Origin: Parietichytrium sp. I65-24A
Lineage: Eukaryota > Sar > Bigyra > Thraustochytrida > Thraustochytriidae
Direction: 5' to 3'
NCBI GenBank assembly: GCA_012862575.1
Contig: BLSF01000014.1
Location: forward strand, 248,001 to 312,000
DNA length: 64,000 bases
Position numbers and translations under genes: made by a program. The notes beneath the pieces were generated by a model, which had not been told where the DNA came from, did not search any database, and saw only the letters and a list, made by a program, of their open reading frames with translations. Below, piece by piece: positions 28,324-38,178 of this stretch. Every line of letters begins with the position of its first letter. Within the stretch, counting starts at the first letter, position 1.

Positions 28324-29562
28324 TTAAATATACGCGGAATTGATTTTCGAGACAAGCTCTGGCTCAAAGGTGACGACTCTGGCTCGAGTATAAAAGTCCT
28401 CGCGCGGATTACTGACGCACTCCTTCAAGGTGGCACAGGCAGAGTCAAAATCTTGCTGCAAAAGAATCTCTTTGCGGTCTTGAAGTACAACCAGGCACAC
28501 TGCGAAAAAGCCTTCCCAGCCCTTCTCAAAAAATATGTCCCACACATGCTGCAGCGCGTCAAACGGCATCGAATACGCAAAGAGGGTGGATATCCACTGA
28601 AATGCGAAGAAGTACTCCTCAAACCCAATCTCTTCCAAATGCTCGAACAACGCCGGTTCGCGCACTTTAAGAAGTTCCTGCAATACAGCCGCGAGCCGTC
28701 GCAGGGTCGGAAGACCCTCTTCGAATACTCCGCGAAGATTATATCGCGGGTTTGACAAGAGCTCAAGGCACAGGCGGTGTGCCAAAGCCTCCGTCTTGCA
28801 ATGGAGCACCAAATAGCCGACTAAAAAGTTCATCCCTTGGACATACCCAACCTCTGGACATGTGACGGCAGTTGCACGCAAGATTTTCTGGAGGGACTCT
28901 AACAATGAAGGGTCCTCAAACTCCTCGATACTAGGGTACGTGCGCTCAAGATCAAGTTCGATTTGCCGCTCCTGATCATCTTCTAGTCTCATTTCGTCAC
29001 CCAAAGCAAACGAGATGTCTGCATTTTCGCCCAAAAGTGACGACTCGAGCGCCAGAGCAAACCATTGGCGCCCTTGCGGTTCCATACAGTCCGCCCACGA
29101 CGCCGTTCGCTCCTTCCAGAAAGGCGAGTTTGTGGGTGGAGCATCCAGTCCCAAGGCGCTCTTCTCAGACGACTCCGTGAAAAGCCTTTCAAAAACCTTG
29201 CGTCCGCCCACCTCGGCAGCCTTCTCGATATTGGCACGCACCTCCTGCCGCTTGCTCTTCACCTTCGCCTGGACTTCCCTCTTCGTCCTCACGAGCTGCT
29301 CCGCCACCTGCTCTCCGAGATACCTCCGCAGAATCCCCACCGCCTGCTCCTTCAAAAAAGATCTCTCCGATCTCTCTTCGCTGCTCTCTTCCCGTGCATC
29401 AGAAGAATCGGGCGCACTCTGCTGCCTTCCAGGAATGTTCTCCATGGCTCCAACATCCTCAAAGCTCCCTCCGACGCTCGACCCAGTCGACCCCAAGGAA
29501 GAAGAACTAGAAGCTATGGCGCCGCGCATGGCTATGGCGTCCATCGCCCCGCTGCTCGACAT
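28324..29562 (-). CDS. TBC-domain Rab GTPase-activating protein
   Basis: A 412-residue TBC protein that should speed GTP hydrolysis by a Rab GTPase in membrane traffic. The first in-frame ATG is 29562; the longer frame starts only at a TTG. The N-terminal 60 residues are Ser-rich; residues about 75-125 form a basic helical region (LVRTKREVQAKVKSKRQEVRANIE). The TBC domain spans about 200-390. The arginine finger is Arg207 in IELDLERTYP and the glutamine finger is Gln242 in GYVQGMN, so both catalytic residues are kept. Later blocks (FFAFQWISTLFAYSMPF, VWDIFFEKGWEGFF) are typical TBC helices. It is a compact TBC protein of about the usual size, with no second recognisable domain. The Rab target is unknown. 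Confidence 0.92.
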   Translation of the reverse strand: MSSSGAMDAIAMRGAIASSSSSLGSTGSSVGGSFEDVGAMENIPGRQQSAPDSSDAREESSEERSERSFLKEQAVGILRRYLGEQVAEQLVRTKREVQAKVKSKRQEVRANIEKAAEVGGRKVFERLFTESSEKSALGLDAPPTNSPFWKERTASWADCMEPQGRQWFALALESSLLGENADISFALGDEMRLEDDQERQIELDLERTYPSIEEFEDPSLLESLQKILRATAVTCPEVGYVQGMNFLVGYLVLHCKTEALAHRLCLELLSNPRYNLRGVFEEGLPTLRRLAAVLQELLKVREPALFEHLEEIGFEEYFFAFQWISTLFAYSMPFDALQHVWDIFFEKGWEGFFAVCLVVLQDRKEILLQQDFDSACATLKECVSNPREDFYTRARVVTFEPELVSKINSAYI

Positions 29563-30623
29563 GTCCTCGCCTGCAAAGTGACGGCCAGGACAAGCGAAAC
29601 CGAACGGAACAAAACGGAACAAACCAGAACAGCTGCGCGCACCCTCCTTCAAAAACAGCGTACCAGACAAGTGTCCGCGTACCTTTGCGAGCGTTGCTTG
29701 ACGCGTCCTTTGAAATATATTAGAGCTCGCTTGCCTCTATTTCCTCTCCCGTTCGAGTTCAGAATTCAGAACAAAAGTCACAAGAAAGTCAGAACATCAT
29801 TTCCTTGGAACAGGATGTTAGGCGTGGCTAAGGGAGTGCGTAGGACAGAACGGAGAGTGCGAGTGCGTGACAAACTGTTATGTGTATAGCCTAATAGGCA
29901 GTATTGACACATGATCAAAGAGTGGAAGGAAAGGAAGGAAGTGAAGGAAGGGAGTTTGTCGCGAGTAAGAATGGGTGTAGAGAGCGAGAGTACGGGACTC
30001 CAGGAAACAGGAAATGTTCTCGCTTACTTTGTAATTTACAGTGTTGACAATTTTAGAACATCAAGTGAAAAGAGTTTTGAGTTGAGAAACTTCCAAATTC
30101 CAAAGTAACGTGTTAAAGAGGGCAGAAAAAGCAACAAGATTCAGAACACACTCTCGAAGTTTCAGAAGCTGAAAGTGTAGAGGAGGCTACTGCCATGCAT
30201 TCTCCCAAGATCAAGATTGGTTCTCCATCTTATTCATTTTTATTCTCTCGTTCGTGAGCAAAAAGGAACCTCTCCGAGCGGCTCTCTCCTGTCACTAGTG
30301 GCAGATAGCAACTGCGTTAGAACCTCGTTCAACGGATATGTCGAGGATTGGCAGTGAACAAGTTGCGAGTGATTTCATTCAGAAACCAAGAGAGAGAAAT
30401 CGAGTGAATGAATGAATGAATGAATGAATGAATTGGTGATACTGTACAGTTGTGCGTGAAAAGTGGCAAAGCGAGACGTTGGGAAGGAGAGGCTCAAGTT
30501 GACAGAGTGAATGCAGAGCACAGAGGACCGTGGGCATTGAAAAGGGAGAGCGTGAACCGCGCCGGTGGCACTTCGGGCAGTCGGCAGGTTCGCCAACGCG
30601 CTCGGACATCGAAAGTGGGTGCG
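29563..30623. promoter_or_regulatory. divergent promoter region
   Basis: A 1.06 kb spacer between the divergent TBC and PPP1R42 genes. It has a GGAA-rich tract near 29,925-29,960 and a GAAT repeat at about 30,403-30,432. No gene is supported; it must hold both promoters. Confidence 0.45.
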
Positions 30624-31856
30624 ATGGAGGACGACATGGAAGATGAGGTGCGTAACGGGGCGGAGAGCCGGGGAGCCAGCTTGATGGGCGGCAAGGGCGA
30701 GATCACGGAAGAGATGATCCGCAAGGCGACCACGCTGAGGCAAAGACATGGCGAGACGGACGAGCACTATTTTGAAAGGATCACCAACTTGTCGCTCCAT
30801 GGCAAAGGGATTCGACATATTAGCAATCTAGAGTACTGCTCAAACTTGCGCGTGCTCTTCTTGTACAACAACAACTTGTGGGATATTGAAAACATAAGTT
30901 TTGCCCGCAACCTGACCCATCTGTATCTTGAGAATAACGAGATATCCAGAATAAGGGACTTGTGCGGACTGAGAAATCTCGTCAAACTTTCGCTCGATGG
31001 AAATCGGATCTCTTATTTGGAAGGCTTAGAAGGCTGCACTTCGTTGCAAGAGCTGCATCTCAGCAATCAAAAATTAGACCCTAACGACTCGCTCGGCTTT
31101 GACGTCAGCTCAATGGATGCGATCGCAGATTCGCTCAGAGTTCTTACAATCAGCAACACCAACCTTTCGGAACTATCCCCACTATATTGCCTGATGAACC
31201 TCCAGATCTTGCGAGCGGCTCGGAACCGTGTCGATGATATGCATCAAGTTTCGCATTTGCTTGAAAGTTGCTCCCTTCTCAACGAATTGGATCTTGAGGG
31301 TAATCCCATTTCACAGCTTCCAGATTATCGAGACTACATCATCATGAACTCAGAGCTATTGCAAGTTGTGGACGACAAGCCTATCAAACCAAACCAAAGA
31401 GCATTTCTACAGGCCCGTGCAAGCCGAAGGCAAAAAGAAAGCGACAAGAGGTCCAGGCTCGCAGCGCTTCGAGCAGTGCACTCCAACACTCTGGCTACTG
31501 CGCAAGGTTTCAAGGCTGTTCCAAAGGAAGCAAGGGACAGCACGGAGGAAGACCGGGCCTCCCCAATCCTCTCGGGGAGCCTAAATCACCATACCGGGTC
31601 GCGGGCATCCGTTAACTCTCCTGACCAGAGTCAGAACCCCCGAACGTTCGCAGGAGCTCCGTCTCATTTCAAGCCGCCCACGACCAAGGTCCCCCACTTT
31701 TATCGCGCTCCTGTATATCGACGCCCAACGCAGCAGCAACGAGGATCTTCGTTTTCAACCTTTTTGAGCGTCGGCTCAGTCAGCCTAGTTTCCAATCAAA
31801 GCCGGGCTGACAGCCGAAATTCGTGCGGAAGCCATCCAACATCACAGCTGTTTTGA
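30624..31856 (+). CDS. PPP1R42: PPP1R42 (LRRC67) leucine-rich-repeat protein
   Basis: A 410-residue LRR protein. The first in-frame ATG is 30624. Residues about 50-250 hold SDS22-like repeats: LRVLFLYNNNLWDIENI, LTHLYLENNEISRI, LVKLSLDGNRISYLEGLEG, followed by the distinctive LQELHLSNQKL block, the SMDAIADSLRVLTISNTNL block, and the LDLEGNPISQLPDYRDYII cap. This order and the irregular HLSNQKL insertion match animal PPP1R42, a testis and centrosome protein that binds protein phosphatase 1 and gamma-tubulin. The C-terminal 140 residues are a lineage-specific Ser-rich extension (PPP1R42 is normally about 300 residues). No clear RVxF PP1-docking motif is seen. It points to a cell with centrioles or cilia. 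It is convergent with the PhoD-like gene. Confidence 0.85.
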   Translation: MEDDMEDEVRNGAESRGASLMGGKGEITEEMIRKATTLRQRHGETDEHYFERITNLSLHGKGIRHISNLEYCSNLRVLFLYNNNLWDIENISFARNLTHLYLENNEISRIRDLCGLRNLVKLSLDGNRISYLEGLEGCTSLQELHLSNQKLDPNDSLGFDVSSMDAIADSLRVLTISNTNLSELSPLYCLMNLQILRAARNRVDDMHQVSHLLESCSLLNELDLEGNPISQLPDYRDYIIMNSELLQVVDDKPIKPNQRAFLQARASRRQKESDKRSRLAALRAVHSNTLATAQGFKAVPKEARDSTEEDRASPILSGSLNHHTGSRASVNSPDQSQNPRTFAGAPSHFKPPTTKVPHFYRAPVYRRPTQQQRGSSFSTFLSVGSVSLVSNQSRADSRNSCGSHPTSQLF

Positions 31857-32164
31857 GACCATTGACGTGTGTTTACTATTTTCCTCCTTATTGCCCCCTT
31901 GGACATGTTTGATGGGTTCTAAAGACCTTCGTCCCAGCTTGCCAATTTTTTAGCAGTGTAGAGATAGATATTTGCAAGCATTATTGTTTTTGAGCGCGTT
32001 GCATCTGGTGCAAGCTGGCGCCAAGAAGTAGCCATAGCACGCACTGCTTCAAAAATGGTTTCTTTACTCTGAGCTAAACTAACAAACTGAACATCTGGTC
32101 CAAGGTACAATTACAATGTACAATGATATGCCTAGCTTGGCACCCCAGGGTGCCGCTTGCATCC
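31857..32164. other. convergent 3' spacer
   Basis: About 310 bp between the convergent PPP1R42 and PhoD-like genes. I see no gene in it. Confidence 0.4.
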
Positions 32165-34150
32165 TCAAGGCTCTGCCCACCTGTTGGTACCGTCCAGAAC
32201 CTGCAAGGTGCTTGCAATAACAAACTCGTTCGTTATTTGGCGAATCGGGATATGATAGATCTCCGAGACAACCTTTTCCTTGGAAATCCGGAAAACACCG
32301 TACCCATGCTCCGTTCCCTCAAAATAGCGGAAATGCTCGTTGGCTCCGCGAATGACATAGTTTCCTATCTTGCTTGCAAAGTTTCCTGCCGCAGTCCCTG
32401 GCTCAATGCCCAAAATCTCGTGAAACTTTTCATCTAAATTGCCTCTCGAACCGCTGGTGGCAAGGACCTCAACTCCATAGCGGGTCATATCAGAGTCCTC
32501 CTCGTCCGCATCGTAGCTGAGTAGGCTGAGGTCACTCGACCCGAACCGGAAGACATCGGCCACAATCGTCATGTGCATGTCGCCAGAGGCGAACAAATTA
32601 TTCATGCGCGTTCCTGTCTCATCCAAGAGGTCAAAAAGGGCGTCACGGGACCCAGGGTTGCCCTCCCATGTCTCACTATCCGGGTCCAGATACACGAGGG
32701 TATCTTTGTCCAACTTGACGCGCAAAAAGGCCAATGCGGCAATCCATGAAACTACGCATAAAAACACGGAAAAGCATCCACAGTTGGTGCAGCAGCGCAG
32801 GCATCGAGGAGCGAGCTTGTGCGCTTCCTTGGTTTGCGAGAGGCACCCTGTACCGGGACGGGAACTTTGCTGGTCATCCTTCTTTCCCTCTCCAGTGAAG
32901 CTGTCCAATTCCAGAGTCAGATCGTCTGGTTCGCTCTCTCTCAACTTGTTTAGCTTACATCGCTCCACCCCGAGACAAGTAGTAAAAAAAATTAGAACAA
33001 TGAGCAGAGATACCCCAAATGGCATATTAAACATCAGAGGAGCGTCATTGAATACAAACGGCATAAATTGCTTCGTGGTGCCGAAAACCCTCCACTTTGC
33101 CGTTACCGCGGAGTCAAGCAACTCCTCGTGCAACCAATCCATCTGGCCTTTGCCCAACATTCCATTCTCCTCTGGGTCAGGCTCATAGGTGTAGGTATCC
33201 ATCATGATGACATCAACAAGGCCGTCACCGAACCGAAATCGTCGTAGAGTATTGTAGCTCGGCTCTCCACCCTCAGTGCTATTTTCAATAATGAAGCGCA
33301 TAGGTACCCACTCCATTCCAGCCTGACGCGAACCATCAGAAACGGCACTCCTTCGGCCTTCGAGGTCGTGATTGTCAAATGTGACGATGAAAGGGTGAGC
33401 CGCCCGCGCAGCGCGAAATTTTGGGTCCAACCTGAAAAAATTATGCATCCACCTGTACAAGTGCAAGTCTGAGCCTGTGCAATTCAAGCTCGCGACGTGA
33501 CTTGCGAGGAAAGGATCCGAATTATCTTCTGCAGTTCCGCCGACAATACTTGGGATTCCCTTAAACCATTTGTGCTCGCACATCCCAAAAGGCACACGAT
33601 TGTACTCGTCTTCGTCAATTTGAGGGTAGATGTAGTCGCCGAGGTGGATGACGACATCGATTGAGTCGTCCTCCGCGACTGCTTTGTAAAAGTTGAAGTA
33701 TCCAGACCACACACTCGTGCAAGACATGGTCGCAATGACTACGTCTCCCGAAGCAGACGCCGTCTTTGTCCTCCCAAGCTCCGACTTTCTCCCAGAAGGA
33801 TCCTCAAATTGGTAGTAGTACCTTGTGCCTGCTTCCAGCCCCGTGATGTTGAGCGTCACGGTGTAGTCGTTTGCACCGCTAATGCTCGCAGTTCCTTGCT
33901 GCAGTGGCAGGTCAAACGACTGCGCAGCGCTCGCTGCTTCCCACACCGACCATCGAATACTCGCCACGCTCGGGTCCCCAACCCGAGTCCACAGCAGCAC
34001 GCCGTCCGACACCGGGTCAGCTGACCCAACTCCGTGCAAAAACGGTGCATGATCCGTGTCCGGGTACAGGTCCAGCTCCTCCCAAACGCCTTGGCACAGG
34101 GTCGCCAGCGCCACCACTGCCACCGTTGCTCGCAGCAGTCCCCACGCCAT
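32165..34150 (-). CDS. PhoD-like phosphatase split by a transmembrane hairpin
   Basis: A 661-residue secreted or membrane metallophosphoesterase of the PhoD type. The first ATG, at 34150, gives a signal peptide (AWGLLRATVAVVALATLCQ). A fibronectin-like N-terminal part (YTVTLNITGLEAGTRYYYQFED) is typical of PhoD. Metal-binding blocks are visible: HLGDYIYPQ near residue 171, TFDNHDLEGRR near 257, and SGDMHMTIV near 523. Between FGTTKQFMPF and the SGDMH block lies an extra segment of about 110-130 residues with two membrane spans, about 374-396 (FGVSLLIVLIFFTTCLGV) and 456-478 (CFSVFLCVVSWIAALAFL), plus a charged loop and a CCTNCGC cluster. If the protein crosses the membrane there, both halves of the active site stay on the lumenal side. 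Substrate is unknown; phosphate esters or phosphodiesters are likely. Confidence 0.85.
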   Translation of the reverse strand: MAWGLLRATVAVVALATLCQGVWEELDLYPDTDHAPFLHGVGSADPVSDGVLLWTRVGDPSVASIRWSVWEAASAAQSFDLPLQQGTASISGANDYTVTLNITGLEAGTRYYYQFEDPSGRKSELGRTKTASASGDVVIATMSCTSVWSGYFNFYKAVAEDDSIDVVIHLGDYIYPQIDEDEYNRVPFGMCEHKWFKGIPSIVGGTAEDNSDPFLASHVASLNCTGSDLHLYRWMHNFFRLDPKFRAARAAHPFIVTFDNHDLEGRRSAVSDGSRQAGMEWVPMRFIIENSTEGGEPSYNTLRRFRFGDGLVDVIMMDTYTYEPDPEENGMLGKGQMDWLHEELLDSAVTAKWRVFGTTKQFMPFVFNDAPLMFNMPFGVSLLIVLIFFTTCLGVERCKLNKLRESEPDDLTLELDSFTGEGKKDDQQSSRPGTGCLSQTKEAHKLAPRCLRCCTNCGCFSVFLCVVSWIAALAFLRVKLDKDTLVYLDPDSETWEGNPGSRDALFDLLDETGTRMNNLFASGDMHMTIVADVFRFGSSDLSLLSYDADEEDSDMTRYGVEVLATSGSRGNLDEKFHEILGIEPGTAAGNFASKIGNYVIRGANEHFRYFEGTEHGYGVFRISKEKVVSEIYHIPIRQITNEFVIASTLQVLDGTNRWAEP

Positions 34151-35042
34151 CTCGCGACTTTTGAACCCGTCACCCGCTCTCCCTTCCCGCAAACGCTCGC
34201 ACGAACTCGCCCCAAAGAAGTCTACCAGTCAGACACGACCACGGCCCGTCCTGCGACCAACGTATCCACCACCCAGCTTGGCACCTTCCCAGTTTGCCAC
34301 TCTTCCTTTCTCTCACTCTTTCAACTCACTGCCACTCGGTTGCCTGTGAGCTCATTGATGTATTGATGTATCGATTGATTGATTGATTGATTGATTGATT
34401 TGACTGCGAAAAAGCTTACCCTCTCTCTTTCTCTCTCTTTCAAGTTTCCATCCCCCTCTAACGTGCTCTCAACAAACCTTACTCAGTCACTCAAGTCACT
34501 CACTCAGTCACTCGTGTGCTACGGACGGTGATGCACAAACCTGTACGAGTCTGCACTCTTGGAAAAAAAAAGCGAGATTGAAAATGAGGTATATGGGCTA
34601 GCTATGTATCTTATAGTATTTGGTATCCTCCGACCGTACAGTTTATGAGGAGATGGTTTTGGGGAAAGGAAAAGATTGCAGCGAGGTTAGTGACGTGGTC
34701 TCTTTCAACAACAGTGTCAACACCACCTTCCACCCGCCCATCACATACATTTTTGCCACTCACCCCATCTCGCCCCTTCGTCTGTCCGTCTTCTCCCGCT
34801 CGGGCCTCCTCTGGACAGCAAAGACTGTTGCACAGTTCGCAACGAGGTGCACACCATCCCCATAAGTGGATGTATGCGCGTGTTAGCGATGGCTTAAAAG
34901 TGTTGGAAGGTATCGACTGAGTCCAAGAATCTATAATGATGTTGTGCATGTCGCAGAGCATCGCGAACAGCGCAGCCGTCCGAACTGGCGGGCTTGAATG
35001 GATGGATGCTGAACAAATGCAAAGCTGGCTTTAGGTTCTTGA
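34151..35042. other. intergenic region
   Basis: About 890 bp between two − strand genes. It contains a GATT repeat at 34,373-34,400 and pyrimidine-rich CTCTCTTT sequence near 34,420-34,440. No gene is supported. The left part is the promoter side of the PhoD-like gene. Confidence 0.45.
34373..34400. repeat. GATT tetranucleotide repeat
   Basis: About seven GATT units upstream of the PhoD-like gene. It is non-coding. Confidence 0.85.
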
Positions 35043-37250
35043 TTATGATACACTGGTCAAGTTTTGTTGAATGGCAAGAATCGCATAGACTCGATTGCAA
35101 GGGTCGTCAATATACATGGGGTCCAGACCATCATAGAACCCGCCCCCGATTAAGGTTTTGTTTCCTTCTGCGAGGATGTTGAGGTACAAGTTTTCGGACG
35201 CAAGGCTGCCATCGGTGACTGCAAGTTGGAATCTGCTCTCGGGGTACAAGAGATTTAGCCTCCATGTGAACTCCGTGCTGATGTTGAAGACTTGATTCGC
35301 AAGCATGATTCCGTCAGCGAAAAGCTGAAACCTGTTGACGCCATCGCTAGGGATCAAGGGGTCCCCGTTCTCGAAATCCGACTCGAAACCCCGAAGAAAC
35401 CCACTTAAAAGTAAGCGACGGTCACTGCCTTGTGTCGAGCCGGTTCGAGGAACGGCGGAGACACTCAGCAATCCAGGAAACGATCGAACGGTGGACACGG
35501 TTCTCGTGTCCGTCGCTGCTTCTTCGCCGCTTTCTGATTGCGTCAAATTGGCGACAAATTTTTCCAAGCCTTCATCAGAGCAATTCCACAGACCCGTCAC
35601 CGTTCCCGGGGTGGCCCATGCGAGATCTGCAAACTGCCCCGTGATATTCACGCCTGTGAAGAAAAGTGGATAGCTGGCACTACTACTTCCTCCAGAATAC
35701 AAGTACGCGCTGGATGCGTCATACAGAGGAGCGATGTCCCACACCGTCACCCCATTCACGAAAACGCCGTACATGAGGGCCTGGATAATTATTGAGTATC
35801 GCAGCCTCGGCTGCCCCTGGAAGAGGAGGACACCAATGCTACCGACCATAAAATGGTGGAGATGCAGCTTCAGGTATCCAATGGTTGCAAGCGTCACAAT
35901 GACAACCAGAGCCAACGTGAACAGAATATAAAAAGCTACCTTCCTCATCAGGTCGCCTTTATACAAAAGCACAAGCTGGAAGATGACCAAAGGGATGCCA
36001 ATGATGAGGAAAAGCGCAAAACCGACGATCATCCCGGCAGAGGAGAACGCGGTGGACGAAAACGAGATGTTAATACCGATGTTGGTGAGTGCCTCCATGT
36101 GGATTCCCATCCAAAAAGGGAAAAAGTAAAACAACAGCCCGTCAATTGGGAACTTTTTTGGATCGGGCACTGTCTTCTTGGCCGATGCCTTCCACAAAAA
36201 GTAAGAGACGCTGATGATTGTGAAGAGCTGGGGGGAAGCAGCATTGATGATGTGAATATAGTTGCTCCCAGACACCACATCAGTGGCCAGATACAAGAAC
36301 CCCGTGGTGCCCAAAAAGAGAAACGTGTACCACGCGTCGGGTCTAACGAACAGAAACAGCAGGACCATGACACACACTACATACACATCAATCCAGGGCC
36401 TGACTACGTTACAATCGGAGTTCTCGATCGCTTCAAACTCCATAGACCTTGGAAACCACCCATATGATTCTGAGGTCACTCCGTTTCTCTCAGTCCCTTC
36501 ATAAAACTTTTTCTGGCCAGAGAATTTATATCTGAAACACCCTCCCTGGCCAGCAGGTATAACTCCGGCATGGATGGCAGACGCGCAAATGCGACCGCTC
36601 GCCGCGTAGTAGTTGGTTCCAATTACGGGCTCATCCCATTTGACCAGGCAGTCAGCCGGGCATCTCCCAAGCATCCAATACGAGGTAGAAAACGGATGAC
36701 ATTGGTAGGCGTCCAAGCCGCACGTGTCGTCTGTAGTAGAGCTGTTGGCCCAATACTTGTTGATGCATGTGAACTGTTGCGGCGCAGAGTCAAACTCTGC
36801 GGGTGTGTAGTTGAGGTCCCAATACGTCAATCCGAGAAACCCGCCGAGCGCTATGAAAGAGAATAAGCACAAAAAGTACTTGCCATACTTTTCTCGCCAA
36901 GAGGCAGGCAGCAACTTTAACCTTGCAAGCACGAAAGCAGTTCCCCAGAACGCCCCTCCCAGCTTCGGTAGCGGATCTTTCCGCAAGTCAAAGCACAACA
37001 ACTGTGACTTGTTCACCGCGCAACAGCACTTTGAACACCCTTCTTTGTCCACAAACTCGGGTGCCCACTGTCGCGACGACGCAATTTTCTTGCCCGATTC
37101 TTCCATCGTTGTCTCCGACTCGAACTCCGTCAGCGACTCCTCCGCGTCCGCCTCCACGCTCTTTTCATCGCCTTCTCCGCCCGCGCAAGGCTCCTTGGTC
37201 ATCATCGCCGCAGCCTCGTCTAATCCCACCGGACTGCTCCGCCTTGGCAT
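35043..37250 (-). CDS. LCCL-domain multi-spanning membrane protein
   Basis: A 735-residue membrane protein. The longer frame begins at a TTG; the first ATG is at 37250. Residues 1-90 are acidic and disordered. A membrane segment at about 124-147 (LCLFSFIALGGFLGLTYW) is followed by a lumenal stretch and an LCCL domain at about 190-272, with its hallmark pieces CPADC, VIGTNYYAASGRICASAIHAGVI, and GTERNGVTSESYGW. Seven or so further spans follow (VVCVMVLLFLFV, LGTTGFLYLATDVV, FTIISVSYFLW, IVGFALFLIIGIPLVIFQLVLL, FYILFTLALVVIVTLATIGYL and others). The C-terminal about 230 residues look extracellular, with several Asn glycosylation sites. LCCL plus multiple membrane spans is a layout known from fungi and some protists. 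Function there is unclear; lipid or carbohydrate binding is proposed for LCCL. Confidence 0.85.
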   Translation of the reverse strand: MPRRSSPVGLDEAAAMMTKEPCAGGEGDEKSVEADAEESLTEFESETTMEESGKKIASSRQWAPEFVDKEGCSKCCCAVNKSQLLCFDLRKDPLPKLGGAFWGTAFVLARLKLLPASWREKYGKYFLCLFSFIALGGFLGLTYWDLNYTPAEFDSAPQQFTCINKYWANSSTTDDTCGLDAYQCHPFSTSYWMLGRCPADCLVKWDEPVIGTNYYAASGRICASAIHAGVIPAGQGGCFRYKFSGQKKFYEGTERNGVTSESYGWFPRSMEFEAIENSDCNVVRPWIDVYVVCVMVLLFLFVRPDAWYTFLFLGTTGFLYLATDVVSGSNYIHIINAASPQLFTIISVSYFLWKASAKKTVPDPKKFPIDGLLFYFFPFWMGIHMEALTNIGINISFSSTAFSSAGMIVGFALFLIIGIPLVIFQLVLLYKGDLMRKVAFYILFTLALVVIVTLATIGYLKLHLHHFMVGSIGVLLFQGQPRLRYSIIIQALMYGVFVNGVTVWDIAPLYDASSAYLYSGGSSSASYPLFFTGVNITGQFADLAWATPGTVTGLWNCSDEGLEKFVANLTQSESGEEAATDTRTVSTVRSFPGLLSVSAVPRTGSTQGSDRRLLLSGFLRGFESDFENGDPLIPSDGVNRFQLFADGIMLANQVFNISTEFTWRLNLLYPESRFQLAVTDGSLASENLYLNILAEGNKTLIGGGFYDGLDPMYIDDPCNRVYAILAIQQNLTSVS

Positions 37251-38178
37251 CCGTGGCCTCCTTCTCCAACCGCTCACTAAAACCTTCGTCGCCGTACAAA
37301 CAACCAACCCCTCCGCTCTTCGATCTTTGCACTTGAGTTCCTATCACGCGGCGAAGGCGCCCTTTCCTCCGGGCGTTCCCCTGCCTCACCCTCGATTCTC
37401 CTATCTATGCTTTCACTTGCAATTTCACTTCTTCAATTGCTTGTGCTTGTGCTTTTGCCTTGGACATCGAGTGCGCCAAGTGCACCAAGTTGACCAAGTG
37501 CAACAAATAGTTTCACGTTGGTCTTCTCTTTTCGCACTGTGCACATCTGTGCACTCTGTGCATGCATTCATTCACTCTTTCATTCGTGCACGAGTACATC
37601 TTTACTATTGCATTATCTGTAGTAACAACAGTTCACTCCAGTTGCTTAGCGAGAAGACTACCGTTGCGACTCACCCTCCCTTACTGCTCCTACCACAGCC
37701 CTACGTACTCCATATCATTCTCCGACTAATGCTCTGTATAGTGCTGGTGTAGTACGTCTCTGTATCAGGAAGAGGGACGTTATGGACCGGTCTAATGGAC
37801 TGAACTCGCTGAACGAAGGGGATGTGCAATTGGTTGATTGATGATGTTTAAGGTTCACTTAGGGTCAGGTCAGTCAGTCAAAAAGAAGGATGGGAAAGGA
37901 GAGGTAGGAGAGGTGTCTGAGGTGGAGGACATGGCATCGAGCACAATGAGCTGGCGTGAGGTGACAGTGATGTTTCTTTATATACGACCTCGCAACCTGA
38001 CAGAGCGAGAAAAGAGAGAAAGTGGTTCTCAAAAAGTCATTGGTTCTGATGAAAATTTCTGGAGTGCTAGCTAGTACTGCAAGCTCGGAAAATGCGGAAT
38101 GCGCGGTAGTCAAGTCGATGGTAGTTCAAAGATTTTGGACAGTGCAGCGGTGAGGATTCGATGATTTTTGGGGAAAGG
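37251..38178. other. intergenic region
   Basis: About 930 bp between two − strand genes, upstream of the LCCL gene and downstream of the transporter. I see GCTTGTGCTTTTGC-like and CACCAAGTTGACCAAGTG-like short repeats near 37,440-37,505. No gene is supported. Confidence 0.45.
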
